A stretch of 9,442 bases of DNA, from the NCBI GenBank assembly GCA_002424045.1, contig DIPH01000021.1:15783-25224 (forward strand). The letters are read 5' to 3'. The translations under genes were made by a program, and so were the position numbers. The notes beneath the pieces were generated by a model. The model was not told the DNA's origin, did not search any database, and saw only the letters and a program-made list of their open reading frames with translations. How positions within the stretch are numbered: position 1 is the stretch's first letter; each line of letters starts with the position of its first letter. This DNA comes from Firmicutes bacterium UBA5493 (GTDB lineage Bacteria; Bacillota; Limnochordia; Darwinibacteriales; Darwinibacteriaceae). Below, one piece after another: positions 1-7,210 of this stretch.

Positions 1-1028
1 TCCGAAAAGCCCATTACTCCAAGGCCAATCTTGCGGTTTGCATAAGTCATCTCTTCAATGGCCCGAATTGGATAGTTATTGGCGTCGATGACATTATCTA
101 AAAAGCGAACCCCAGTTTCCACCACTTCTTGGAGGCGGCTCCAATTCACGGTCCATGTGTCACCCTCTTTTTTGGCCATCTTCGCTAGATTAATGGATCC
201 CAAATTACAACTCTCATTGGGTAACAGTGGCTGTTCACCGCAAGGGTTCGTAGCCTCGATTTCACCTATAAGGGGCGTTGGGTTAAAGCGGTTCATACGA
301 TCTAAAAATATGATGCCAGGTTCGCCGTTTTTCCAGGCCATCTCTACGATGAGCTCAAAGGTCTCCCTGGCGCTCAGTTCGCCAACAGGCTCCTTGGAAC
401 GGGGATTAATCAACTGGTAGGATTCATCGGCCATGACAGCTTCCATAAATTCTTCGGTGATACCTACAGAAAGGTTAAAGTTGGTGATCTCATTGGGGTC
501 TGCTTTGCATTGGATGAACTGGAGAATATCCGGATGATCAACACGCAAAATCCCCATGTTTGCTCCCCGACGGGTACCTCCCTGTTTAATGGCATCTGTT
601 GCCGCGTTATAGCACTTCATGAAAGAAACTGGTCCGCTAGCTACGCCACCGGTTGTGCTGACCACGTCCGAATTGGGACGAAGACGCGAAAAACTAAAGC
701 CTGTCCCCCCGCCGGACTTTTGAATCAGGGCCGTGTTGCGAAGTGTATCAAAAATACCTTCCATAGAGTCCTCCACGGGAAGAACAAAACAAGCGGATAA
801 TTGCTGTAAATCACGCCCTGCATTCATCAATGTGGGGCTATTAGGTAAAAATTCCAAGTTGTCCATGACTTCAAAAAAGCGGTCTTCCCAACGAGGATCA
901 TCCTCGAATTGGGCAATATTCTTGGCTACCCTGCGCAACATGTCTTCTGGTGTTTCCACAATTTCATTGTCTACTTTGGCTAGATAACGGCGCTCCAGAA
1001 CGGTTCTGGCATTATCAGATAAATGCAT
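1..1028 (-). CDS. nrdJ: Class II (adenosylcobalamin-dependent) ribonucleotide reductase, N-terminal part; runs off the window
   Basis: Translating the minus strand from ATG at 1028 gives 342 codons open to the window edge. The protein reduces ribonucleotides to deoxyribonucleotides in the cytoplasm using a B12-derived radical. Visible landmarks are the SPTLMNAG segment (residues 64-71), Cys80 in LSACFVLP (first redox cysteine), the glycine-rich KSGGGTGFSFSRLRP (104-118), GGTRRGANMG (150-159), and NPCGEQPLLP (261-270) carrying the Asn261/Cys263/Glu265 active-site set. The N-terminus begins directly with the catalytic fold and has no ATP-cone, which fits the NrdJ family better than class I NrdA. 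The start is supported by GGAGG at 1037-1041, 8 nt upstream. An overlapping ATG at 1032 is in another frame and stops at once. Full-length homologues are commonly 700-850 residues or longer, so more than half is missing. The second redox cysteine and radical-relay residues lie outside the window, so class II is judged from overall sequence similarity. Confidence 0.93.
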   Translation of the reverse strand, partial: MHLSDNARTVLERRYLAKVDNEIVETPEDMLRRVAKNIAQFEDDPRWEDRFFEVMDNLEFLPNSPTLMNAGRDLQQLSACFVLPVEDSMEGIFDTLRNTALIQKSGGGTGFSFSRLRPNSDVVSTTGGVASGPVSFMKCYNAATDAIKQGGTRRGANMGILRVDHPDILQFIQCKADPNEITNFNLSVGITEEFMEAVMADESYQLINPRSKEPVGELSARETFELIVEMAWKNGEPGIIFLDRMNRFNPTPLIGEIEATNPCGEQPLLPNESCNLGSINLAKMAKKEGDTWTVNWSRLQEVVETGVRFLDNVIDANNYPIRAIEEMTYANRKIGLGVMGFS

Positions 1029-1045
1029 TCATACTTCCTCCCCGA

Positions 1046-1061
1046 CCACTATAAATTGTGT
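1046..1061 (-). promoter_or_regulatory. NrdR box, promoter-distal (downstream) copy
   Basis: ACACAATTTATAGTGG on the minus strand matches the NrdR-box consensus ACACwATATATwGTGT at 14 of 16 positions. It lies at or just after the predicted transcription start of nrdJ. NrdR is the nucleotide-sensing repressor of ribonucleotide reductase genes, and its gene is not in this window. Confidence 0.8.
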
Positions 1062-1073
1062 TGACGCCAGTTT

Positions 1074-1102
1074 ATTATACTACATATGGTAAATGATGTC
1101 TA
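1074..1102 (-). promoter_or_regulatory. Sigma-A-type promoter of nrdJ
   Basis: On the minus strand, TAGACA (1097-1102; 5/6 to TTGACA) is followed by a 17-nt spacer and a perfect TATAAT (1074-1079). Transcription would begin near 1067, leaving a leader of roughly 40 nt. That is too short for a cobalamin riboswitch. Confidence 0.85.
1077..1092 (-). promoter_or_regulatory. NrdR box, upstream copy overlapping the -10 element
   Basis: TTACCATATGTAGTAT on the minus strand matches the NrdR consensus at about 11 of 16 positions. It is exactly 31 bp (three helical turns) from the downstream box, the usual spacing of NrdR box pairs. It overlaps the spacer and -10 of the nrdJ promoter, so NrdR binding should exclude RNA polymerase. 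Confidence 0.7.
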
Positions 1103-1113
1103 TGGTAGAAGCG

Positions 1114-1163
1114 AAAAAAATCTGAGCATCATAGCGATCCTTATGATCGCGTGATACTCAGAT
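1114..1163 (-). terminator. Intrinsic terminator after the PerR-like gene
   Basis: Just after the stop of the Fur-family gene, the minus strand forms a long hairpin. Its outer arms ATCTGAG/CTCAGAT and inner arms around CGATC/GATCG are separated by a short ATAAG-type loop. Seven T residues follow at once (1120-1114). Arms, loop and U-tract all fit Rho-independent termination. It insulates nrdJ from upstream readthrough. Confidence 0.9.
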
Positions 1164-1182
1164 TGAGAAAACGGATTTCCCG

Positions 1183-1599
1183 TTAGTTGACGTGGTGACC
1201 AGACGTATCATGGGCACAATCTGGGCAGATTCCGAAAAACTCCAAACGATGGCCCAAAACCTTGTAATTGCCGAGTCTCTCTACCTGACCCTCGAGCTCT
1301 GGCATAGGAGGCATGTCCAAATCCTCAATGGCTCCACAAGACTGGCAGACGAAATGATAATGGCTATGGGGATTGGCATCAAAGCGCGAATGATTGCTAC
1401 CATAAGCCAGCTCTTGAATTTCGCCGTGTTCACTGAGGGTGCGTAAATTGCGATATATAGTTCCTAGACTGACATGGGGCATCTCTTTGCGCACTTCTTG
1501 ATAAACCCAGTCCGCGGTGGGATGGCTTTTTGTACCCCGCAGGACCTCAAGGATGGCCTCACGTTGCCTAGTACGTCTAACAAAACCTTTAGGCTTCAC
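1183..1599 (-). CDS. perR: Fur-family metal-dependent repressor, PerR-like
   Basis: This 138-residue protein has the Fur fold: an N-terminal winged helix (about 1-75, with VSLGTIYRNLRTL as recognition region) and a C-terminal dimerisation domain. Structural zinc ligands are Cys85/Cys88 (CQSC) and Cys125/Cys128 (CPDC). Aligned by eye with Bacillus subtilis PerR, the regulatory metal ligands map to His26 (SHPTAD), Asp74 (SRFD), His80 and His82 (HYH) and Asp93 (IED). Asp at the last position, rather than Glu, favours PerR over Fur. Known PerR proteins use bound Fe(II) to sense hydrogen peroxide and repress oxidative-stress genes. The start is GTG at 1599 with GGAGGAG about 6 nt upstream. It has its own promoter and terminator and lies 76 bp after the GH3 gene. 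Family membership is near certain; the PerR subtype is inferred from ligand residues. Confidence 0.85.
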   Translation of the reverse strand: MKPKGFVRRTRQREAILEVLRGTKSHPTADWVYQEVRKEMPHVSLGTIYRNLRTLSEHGEIQELAYGSNHSRFDANPHSHYHFVCQSCGAIEDLDMPPMPELEGQVERLGNYKVLGHRLEFFGICPDCAHDTSGHHVN

Positions 1600-1619
1600 T
1601 GCGACTCCTCCAGCTCATT

Positions 1620-1641
1620 AATGATAATTCTGGTTATTATT
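1620..1641. promoter_or_regulatory. AT-rich dyad at the PerR-like promoter, candidate autoregulatory operator
   Basis: AATGATAA and TTATTATT form an inverted repeat with one mismatch and a 6-nt spacer, overlapping the -10 and start region. The left part includes TGATAAT, a perfect half of the classical Fur/PerR 7-1-7 box, but the matching right half is poor. Autoregulation is common in this family, so the site is plausible but weak. Confidence 0.35.
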
Positions 1642-1666
1642 TTACCACGTATGAATGTAATGTCAA
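1639..1666 (-). promoter_or_regulatory. Sigma-A-type promoter of the PerR-like gene
   Basis: The minus strand has a perfect TTGACA (1661-1666), a 16-nt spacer and TAAAAT (1639-1644, 5/6 to consensus). It lies in the 76-bp gap after the GH3 stop codon, so the regulator can be expressed independently of the sugar operon. Confidence 0.75.
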
Positions 1667-1675
1667 GAAAAATCC

Positions 1676-3994
1676 CTAGCCCACCGACATCACGCAGGCA
1701 CTGAAGAATCGAGTGCGCACTGGATAGATGCGTTTATCTCCGCTGAGAGTGACCGTAGCTTGCAAAGGCAAATTTTCTGCGTTGTACCCCACCGAAATTA
1801 GAAAGTCCCCCGGCTCCGTTATCCATGAGCCTTCCTGATCAAGAAAGGAGAGCAGTTCAAGGGGAATACTGAATCTAAGCTGTCTGCCCTCTCCACTGGC
1901 GAGGTGAACCGAGCAAAATCCCTTCAGTTCCATCAGTGGGCGCGTCCGTGATGCCACTCGATCAGAGACGTAGACCTGGGGAACATCGCGACCTGCCCTT
2001 TCCCCTATGTTCGTAACGGTAAAGGAAACTACAAGAGCCTCGCCGGCGATGGCCACAGACAGCCCACCATATTCAAAGGTGGTATAGCTTAAGCCAAATC
2101 CAAATGGGTAGAGGGGCTTACTATCTACTTCCAGATAATGTCTGTTTTGTGAGATATAGCGACGGTTGTAATGGACAGGAGTCTGCCCCACATCCTTTGG
2201 AATGGAAACAGGCAGCCGTCCACTAGGATTATGATCACCAAATAGAACGTCTGCCACTGCGTTGCCGCCTTCCTCCCCAGGCAGCCAGGCTTCAACAATG
2301 GCGGTCGCGTGTTCTTTCAGCCAAGGTAGGGCCAAGGGGCGCCCATTTACCAAGACCACAACGGTTGGAGTGCCAGTTGCGATAACGGCCTCGACGAGCT
2401 CCTGCTGTACACCGGGCAAGCCCAAGCTAATGCGATCGTGGAACTCCCCATCGGACTCCCCAATCTCTTCGTCGATGGCAAAATCAACATAACGTTCTTC
2501 ATCGCTCAAGACGTTGACACCAGCTAAGCCCGATCGGCCTCCCACTACAAGCACTGCAACCTCTGCTTGCCGCGCAGCTTCTACCGCGGCGGGAATTCCT
2601 GATCTATCCATCCCCACAATGGAGCAGCCCTCTTCGTGTATGACGTTGGTCTGGGGTGCGACTCGTGAAGAAATACCCTCTAAGACGCTGATGACGCGAA
2701 CCGCATCTTCCTTGCGGTTCACATGTGCACTATAGGCATAATCGCCCAGTAGACTACGTGTCGAGGCAGCATTAGGACCGATGATGGCAATGGATGCCGA
2801 CTCCTTACTTAAGGGAAGAAGACTTCCCTCGTTCTTCAAGAGAACCATAGAATGCTGTGCTGCTTTGCGGGCAAGCTGCCGATGTTCGTCCGTCTCAAAT
2901 TGCAGTTTTTCATTCACTGGCTGGACAAATCTCTGCTCAAAAATGCCTAATGCCAATTTGAGAGCAATATGACGCTGCGCTGATACATCCACTACGTTTT
3001 CTGTGATCAAGCCTTCTTGGATGGCCTCCATGAGGTGCTCGCCATAACACTGAACTTCAGGAAGCTCAATATCAAGTCCTGCTTGGAGAGCCAAGACTCC
3101 AGAATGCTTCTCATCTGGCGAGATGCGGTGATCGGTATTCAGCATGGGGATACTCCAATAGTCCGATACCACAATACCTTCAAAACCCCATTCCTCCCTA
3201 AGAATGGTGGTTAAGAGCCTTCTGGATGATGCACAAGGCTCACCATCCCAATCATGATAGGCATTCATCACCGATAACGCCCCTTCTTCTTTAATGACCG
3301 CTTCAAAGGGTAGAAGGTGCTCTTCGCGCATTTCTTTCTCGCCCAGTGATACTGGAGCGTGGTTGCGGCCCCCTTCGCACACGCCGTGGCCTGCGAAGTG
3401 CTTTAGGGTGGCTACGATTCCCTGTTTCAAATCTGAGCCTTGTAGACCCCGTACATAAGCAGCTGCCATGGAGCTCACCAAGTAGGGATCCTCCCCAAAG
3501 GTCTCTTCCACACGACCCCACCGCAGATCCCGGGCCAGATCCAAAACCGGCGATAATCCGAGATGGGCTCCAACAGCCCGCATTTGCCGCCGAGTCACCA
3601 CTGTCGTTTGCTCCTGCAGTTCTGGTTCGAAGGAGCTGGCCATGCCTATGGATTGGGGAAACGTTGTTCCTTCTTTTGCCATGTAACCCGATAGGCATTC
3701 TTCGTGCAGAAGGGCTGGGATTTTCAGGCGAGTATGGTGAAAGAGGTAGTCTTGTATCTCATTAGCAGCCTTTGCTGCCTCTGCAGGGCTCAAATCGCTA
3801 GCGCCTGCTAAGCGAGTAATCTGTCCTATACCGTGCTTCAGCAGCTCCTTGCCGTCCTCCGTGAGTTTTCCGTTTTCCAACAACTCTTTGGGGCCCACAG
3901 AACCCAATTGGGCAACTTTCTCCTGCAAGGTCATGCTGGCGACGATTGCTTTAGCTTTCTCCCAATCCTCTGGAGAGATTCGAATATGTGACAT
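1676..3994 (-). CDS. Glycoside hydrolase family 3 beta-glycosidase (beta-glucosidase/beta-xylosidase type), cytoplasmic
   Basis: This 772-residue enzyme would remove non-reducing-end sugars from beta-linked oligosaccharides. The order is a GH3 barrel domain (about 20-355), an alpha/beta-sandwich C-terminal domain (about 385-610) and a fibronectin-III-like domain (about 665-740). There is no PA14 insertion. Active-site landmarks are WGR (159-161), KHFAGHG (198-204) and the nucleophile Asp278 in GIVVSDYW. Glu517 in DGEFHDR is the likely acid/base. PGEEGGNAVADVLFG (572-586) and YPFGFGLSYTTF (629-640) are typical of the family. HEECLSG (97-103) replaces the DGP motif of classical beta-glucosidases and resembles xylosidase-like or mixed-specificity members. 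No signal peptide is present, so it acts on imported sugars. AAGGAGGAG lies about 7 nt before the ATG. The gene is 26 bp after the second permease and ends the operon. The family is certain; the substrate is not. Confidence 0.95.
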   Translation of the reverse strand: MSHIRISPEDWEKAKAIVASMTLQEKVAQLGSVGPKELLENGKLTEDGKELLKHGIGQITRLAGASDLSPAEAAKAANEIQDYLFHHTRLKIPALLHEECLSGYMAKEGTTFPQSIGMASSFEPELQEQTTVVTRRQMRAVGAHLGLSPVLDLARDLRWGRVEETFGEDPYLVSSMAAAYVRGLQGSDLKQGIVATLKHFAGHGVCEGGRNHAPVSLGEKEMREEHLLPFEAVIKEEGALSVMNAYHDWDGEPCASSRRLLTTILREEWGFEGIVVSDYWSIPMLNTDHRISPDEKHSGVLALQAGLDIELPEVQCYGEHLMEAIQEGLITENVVDVSAQRHIALKLALGIFEQRFVQPVNEKLQFETDEHRQLARKAAQHSMVLLKNEGSLLPLSKESASIAIIGPNAASTRSLLGDYAYSAHVNRKEDAVRVISVLEGISSRVAPQTNVIHEEGCSIVGMDRSGIPAAVEAARQAEVAVLVVGGRSGLAGVNVLSDEERYVDFAIDEEIGESDGEFHDRISLGLPGVQQELVEAVIATGTPTVVVLVNGRPLALPWLKEHATAIVEAWLPGEEGGNAVADVLFGDHNPSGRLPVSIPKDVGQTPVHYNRRYISQNRHYLEVDSKPLYPFGFGLSYTTFEYGGLSVAIAGEALVVSFTVTNIGERAGRDVPQVYVSDRVASRTRPLMELKGFCSVHLASGEGRQLRFSIPLELLSFLDQEGSWITEPGDFLISVGYNAENLPLQATVTLSGDKRIYPVRTRFFSACVMSVG

Positions 3995-4020
3995 TATAGT
4001 CTCCTCCTTGTTATCTTCGC

Positions 4021-4848
4021 TTATCCCTTGAGGGCGCCTGTAGTCATACCCCGAATCACCTGTTCCTGAAGGAAGAAGTAAATTAGGATTAGAGGCAGAG
4101 CCGCGAGAGTTAATGTTGCCATAATCAATGGAATGTCGATACTATATTGGCCATGGAAATTCCATAATCCCATGGTCAGATTCCAGTTATGCTTGCTTGT
4201 TAGCAGGACCAAAGCATAAATGAATTCGTTCCATAACAGAATAAAGCTATAGATAGCAACTGTTGACAGCGCAGGCTTGGAGAGAGGCATCACCACTTTA
4301 GTATAGATCTGCATCCGGGAGGCGCCATCCATGACGGCCGCTTCTTCTAGTTCCAAGGGAATATCACGCATGAATCCTACCAGGACAAAGACGGAAATCG
4401 GCAGACTAAAAGCAACATAAGGACCAACCAGAGCAGCAAGGCTGTCATAGATCCCTAAGGCCCGCGTCAGGTTGTAGACCGGAATCAAGGTGATGTGAAT
4501 GGGGATCATCATCCCTGCCACAAACACTCCGTAGACCAGACTACTAAGGCGAAATCGAACCCGACTAATGATATAGCTGGCTAAGGAAGACACCAGAATA
4601 ATGATGGAGACCGAAATCACTGAAACCGAAACGCTGTTAAAGAAAAACCGGAAGAAGCCGCCTTCAATTACACGGATATAGTTGGTGTAGAGGAACTGTT
4701 CGGGAAAGGCCCACACAGGCTTAATTAAAAACTCCATCCTACCTTTGAGGCTGGTTATGACCATAAACACAAAGGGATAAAAGCTAATCAAGAACCAGGC
4801 AGCTGCAAAAATGTAAAGACCAAGGTGTTTGAGGCTTTTTTGGATCAT
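4021..4848 (-). CDS. Carbohydrate ABC transporter permease, MalG type (CUT1)
   Basis: This 275-residue inner-membrane protein has six likely membrane segments (about 11-33, 71-95, 105-125, 138-160, 195-213 and 242-262). The cytoplasmic EAA loop, EEAAVMDGASRMQIYTKVVMP (168-188), docks the transport ATPase. The length, the short N-terminus and the ending GMTTGALKG are typical of MalG-like partners. With the MalF-like protein encoded just upstream it would form the translocation channel for an oligosaccharide. Its ATG overlaps the TGA of that gene in an ATGA arrangement (4845-4848), which suggests translational coupling and equal subunit production. The transported sugar cannot be read from a permease sequence; the GH3 neighbour suggests a beta-linked oligosaccharide. 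Confidence 0.95.
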   Translation of the reverse strand: MIQKSLKHLGLYIFAAAWFLISFYPFVFMVITSLKGRMEFLIKPVWAFPEQFLYTNYIRVIEGGFFRFFFNSVSVSVISVSIIILVSSLASYIISRVRFRLSSLVYGVFVAGMMIPIHITLIPVYNLTRALGIYDSLAALVGPYVAFSLPISVFVLVGFMRDIPLELEEAAVMDGASRMQIYTKVVMPLSKPALSTVAIYSFILLWNEFIYALVLLTSKHNWNLTMGLWNFHGQYSIDIPLIMATLTLAALPLILIYFFLQEQVIRGMTTGALKG

Positions 4849-5756
4849 CGTTTGCCACCCCCTTCATACTCTCGGCATCGGGTGGCCCGTAGGAAGACCA
4901 TGGACAAAACAAAACCGATCGTAAACAAGGCAACCGCAACGGTACTGCCGTATCCCATGCGAAAGTGTTGAAATGAGCGCTTATACATGTAGGTGGCCAT
5001 AAGTTCTGAAGCATGGCTCGGCCCGCCACCACTTAACACATGAATCAGATCAAAGTACTTCAACGATCCAACTAGCGACAAAATAGCAGCATTGGTCACA
5101 GTGGGCCACAACAAAGGAAGAGTAATCGTCCAAAAGACCTTCCAAGCCGAAGCACCATCAATCTTGGCTGCCTCGTAGAGCTCATCGGGAATGCCTACCA
5201 ATGCAGCCATGAATAAGAGCATGTAAAAGGGGATAAACTGCCAGTTAATGGCGTTGATGACAGAGTACAGAACCACCTTAGGATCCCCCAACCAATCTAG
5301 AATCCAGTTGGAGCGGCCAATGGCCTCCAAAAACATATTAAGCAGGCCAAATGTGGGTTCGTAGATATAGCGCCACAGCATTCCTATGGCTACCGCGGAC
5401 ATCAAATAAGGCAAGACATAAATGGTTTTCAGCAGTTTCCTCCACCGAAATCTACTGGTTAAGAGCAAAGCGAGGGCAATACCCATGGGTAGTTGAACAA
5501 GAATTGAGATAACGACTAAAGTAACATTGTTTTTGAGAGCCCTCCAGAAAATTGGATCCTGGGTGAGTTCTCGCCAGTTCTGAAATCCAATGAAAACCCG
5601 TTCACCAATGCCGTCCCATCTAAACAGGGAGTAATAAAACGAAACGGGTATGGGTGCTAGGACATAGAGCGCGAAAAAGAACAGGGCTGGGGCTAAAAAT
5701 AGGGAAATGGTGACACCTGGCCTTCGATACCAGGGAAGATGGTCTAGACCCTTCAT
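4845..5756 (-). CDS. Carbohydrate ABC transporter permease, MalF/UgpA type (CUT1)
   Basis: This 303-residue integral membrane protein is the first of the two permease subunits. It has an N-terminal membrane segment (about 15-37), a periplasmic or external loop containing GFQNWRELTQDPIFWRALKN (57-76), then five further hydrophobic segments. The EAA loop, EAAKIDGASAWKVFWTITLP (195-214), contacts the ATPase. SGGGPSHASELMATYMY (242-258) is a stretch typical of UgpA/MsmF-like members. The ATG at 5756 follows GGGAGTG, about 7 nt upstream, a weaker ribosome site than that of the binding-protein gene. It begins 74 bp after the binding-protein gene, with a GC-rich hairpin between, and overlaps the next permease by 4 bp. 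Confidence 0.95.
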   Translation of the reverse strand: MKGLDHLPWYRRPGVTISLFLAPALFFFALYVLAPIPVSFYYSLFRWDGIGERVFIGFQNWRELTQDPIFWRALKNNVTLVVISILVQLPMGIALALLLTSRFRWRKLLKTIYVLPYLMSAVAIGMLWRYIYEPTFGLLNMFLEAIGRSNWILDWLGDPKVVLYSVINAINWQFIPFYMLLFMAALVGIPDELYEAAKIDGASAWKVFWTITLPLLWPTVTNAAILSLVGSLKYFDLIHVLSGGGPSHASELMATYMYKRSFQHFRMGYGSTVAVALFTIGFVLSMVFLRATRCREYEGGGKR

Positions 5757-5800
5757 GCAATCACTCCCACTTCCATGTACTAATGAGTCCGATGCGAACA

Positions 5801-5820
5801 GGGGGAGGCTCCCCTCCCCC
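5801..5820 (-). promoter_or_regulatory. Intercistronic GC-rich stem-loop between binding-protein and permease genes
   Basis: GGGGGAGG and CCTCCCCC form a perfect 8-bp stem with a 4-nt loop, 10 nt after the binding-protein stop codon. No T-run follows on the minus strand (TGTTCGC comes next), so it is not a standard terminator. In comparable sugar operons, a hairpin here stabilises the upstream message or causes partial termination, so that binding protein exceeds permease. That role is inferred. Confidence 0.7.
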
Positions 5821-5830
5821 TCCTCATCAC

Positions 5831-7120
5831 CTAGTTCTCACCGTGATAACGTCTTGCAGCTTCTTCCATGGTCTGGGCAGCCTCCTCGGGAGTCATTTCC
5901 AAACCAAAGAGTGCCTGGGTTGTGTCAAGATGAACTTGGGCCAACTCAGGTGGTAGAGATTGGTCATACCACAACTGCACTGCATCGGATCCACTGACAG
6001 CCTGATACAATTTTTTCATCATGGGATCATCGATCTTCGATCCAATATCCTCCCCAAAGGGTGGGATATGGCCGTTAGCGATCAGCATCTCAACGGCGTT
6101 TTCATCAGACAGATACCCGAGGAACTTAATAGCATATTCCTTGTGTTCGCACTTCTGGGCCACGGAGAAGTAGTTGTCCCCTGGGGTGCCCACGAGGTTG
6201 GATGGGTCACCTAGACCACCGTCAACGCCCGGGAAGACGAAGAAGTCAAGCTTCTCGAGGAGAGATTCATTCTCCGCCTTGATGGTGCCCCATGCCCAGG
6301 AGCCCATCAGGTACATAGCAGCTCGATCCGTATATAGCAAGTTGCGGGACTGAGCCAAGTCCTCATCCATACTTTGGAAACCACGGGGAAATGCATTGTT
6401 TTTGACCAATTCTTGCAGATACTCTCCGGCTTTAATGAATGCTTCAGAAGCAAATGAACCACCGTCGGTGCGCATCATGGCCTTATAGAAGGCTTCTGGA
6501 CCGCCGATCCGATCCGCCAGGTACATGTAGTACATCGATCCAGTCCACTTATTAGCGTTAGCTAAGGCAAAGGGTGTAATATTGTTGTCGTTCAACACCG
6601 CCATGACTTCGAGTAACTCGGTATAGGTAGTTGGTATGTCCAAATTGAGGTTTTCAAAGATATCCGTTCTGTAAAAGACCAAAGCGGCCACCATATTCGT
6701 AATGGGTACTCCATATACACGGTCACCTACGGAACCTAGATCCAGAGCAACGGGTAGGAAATTGTCGTAGATACCCTCTTCTACAAGGGCATCGGTCATA
6801 TCCCACACTTTGCCCGCACTAATGTATGTCTCTAGTGGTCCGCCTCCCCAGGACATGAAGATGTCTGGTTCATCGTTGGCGCCCATGGCGATCATCAGTT
6901 TTGTCTTGTATTCGTCATTGATAATCTGTACTTCCTCGATCTTGACGTTCGGATAATCCGTCTCAAATCTGCGAATAGCATCTTGAATTGTGTTTTGGGC
7001 TGCTCCCACATTGGTGTGAATATGCCAAAGCGTTAAGTTGATATCCTGGGCGTAGACTCCAAGGCTCATGCCTAAAAGAAGACTGATAACAAACAAGCAC
7101 ATAGTTGCTCTCTTCAACAC
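5831..7120 (-). CDS. Extracellular solute-binding protein, family 1 (sugar ABC transporter)
   Basis: This 429-residue exported protein should capture an oligosaccharide and deliver it to the two permeases encoded next. Residues 1-24 form a Sec signal peptide: positive MLKR, a hydrophobic core CLFVISLLLGMSLG, and a predicted signal peptidase I site after VYA (residue 24). No lipobox cysteine occurs at the cleavage site, so the mature protein appears free rather than lipid-anchored. The mature N-terminus INLTLWHIH, then FETDYPNVKIE (52-62) and EPDIFMSWGGGPLETYISAGKVWDMTDA (84-111), are typical of SBP family 1. The C-terminal TPEEAAQTMEEAARRY also fits. The GTG start at 7120 is chosen because AGGAGG lies about 7 nt upstream; the first ATG, six codons in, has none. 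The gene lies 90 bp after lacI. The ligand cannot be told from the sequence. Confidence 0.95.
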   Translation of the reverse strand: MLKRATMCLFVISLLLGMSLGVYAQDINLTLWHIHTNVGAAQNTIQDAIRRFETDYPNVKIEEVQIINDEYKTKLMIAMGANDEPDIFMSWGGGPLETYISAGKVWDMTDALVEEGIYDNFLPVALDLGSVGDRVYGVPITNMVAALVFYRTDIFENLNLDIPTTYTELLEVMAVLNDNNITPFALANANKWTGSMYYMYLADRIGGPEAFYKAMMRTDGGSFASEAFIKAGEYLQELVKNNAFPRGFQSMDEDLAQSRNLLYTDRAAMYLMGSWAWGTIKAENESLLEKLDFFVFPGVDGGLGDPSNLVGTPGDNYFSVAQKCEHKEYAIKFLGYLSDENAVEMLIANGHIPPFGEDIGSKIDDPMMKKLYQAVSGSDAVQLWYDQSLPPELAQVHLDTTQALFGLEMTPEEAAQTMEEAARRYHGEN

Positions 7121-7210
7121 AGTTATCCCTCCTATTTTTCTAATCCTCCCACATCATCTCGCGACATTCACACTGATAGTGCCCGTTCATCCCCCCTTGC
7201 GCTGGTTTTT
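7121..7210 (-). other. Gap between lacI and the binding-protein gene: no terminator, no clear promoter
   Basis: This 90-bp gap holds a small dyad, CACTGATAGTG (7171-7181), and two ribosome-site-like GGAGG stretches. Only the second is correctly placed before the GTG start. I see neither a T-tailed hairpin nor a convincing -35/-10 pair, so cotranscription of lacI with the transport genes is likely. The dyad could be a weak operator but nothing ties it to a regulator. Confidence 0.4.

Noticed and set aside
79..987. Several plus-strand open frames of 84-113 codons at the left end
   Set aside because: The minus strand here encodes a continuous, well-conserved ribonucleotide reductase; the plus-strand frames are its antisense shadows.
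3303..3765. Long open frames on both strands across the GH3 gene (131 and 139 codons)
   Set aside because: They overlap well-conserved GH3 catalytic-domain codons and their products show no recognisable protein features; they are shadows of the real gene.
7140..7190. A 16-codon minus-strand frame starting at ATG 7190 (MNGHYQCECREMMWED) between lacI and the binding-protein gene
   Set aside because: The purine-rich stretch is directly adjacent to the ATG with no spacer, the peptide is tiny, and nothing else supports translation. Conservation in relatives would be needed.
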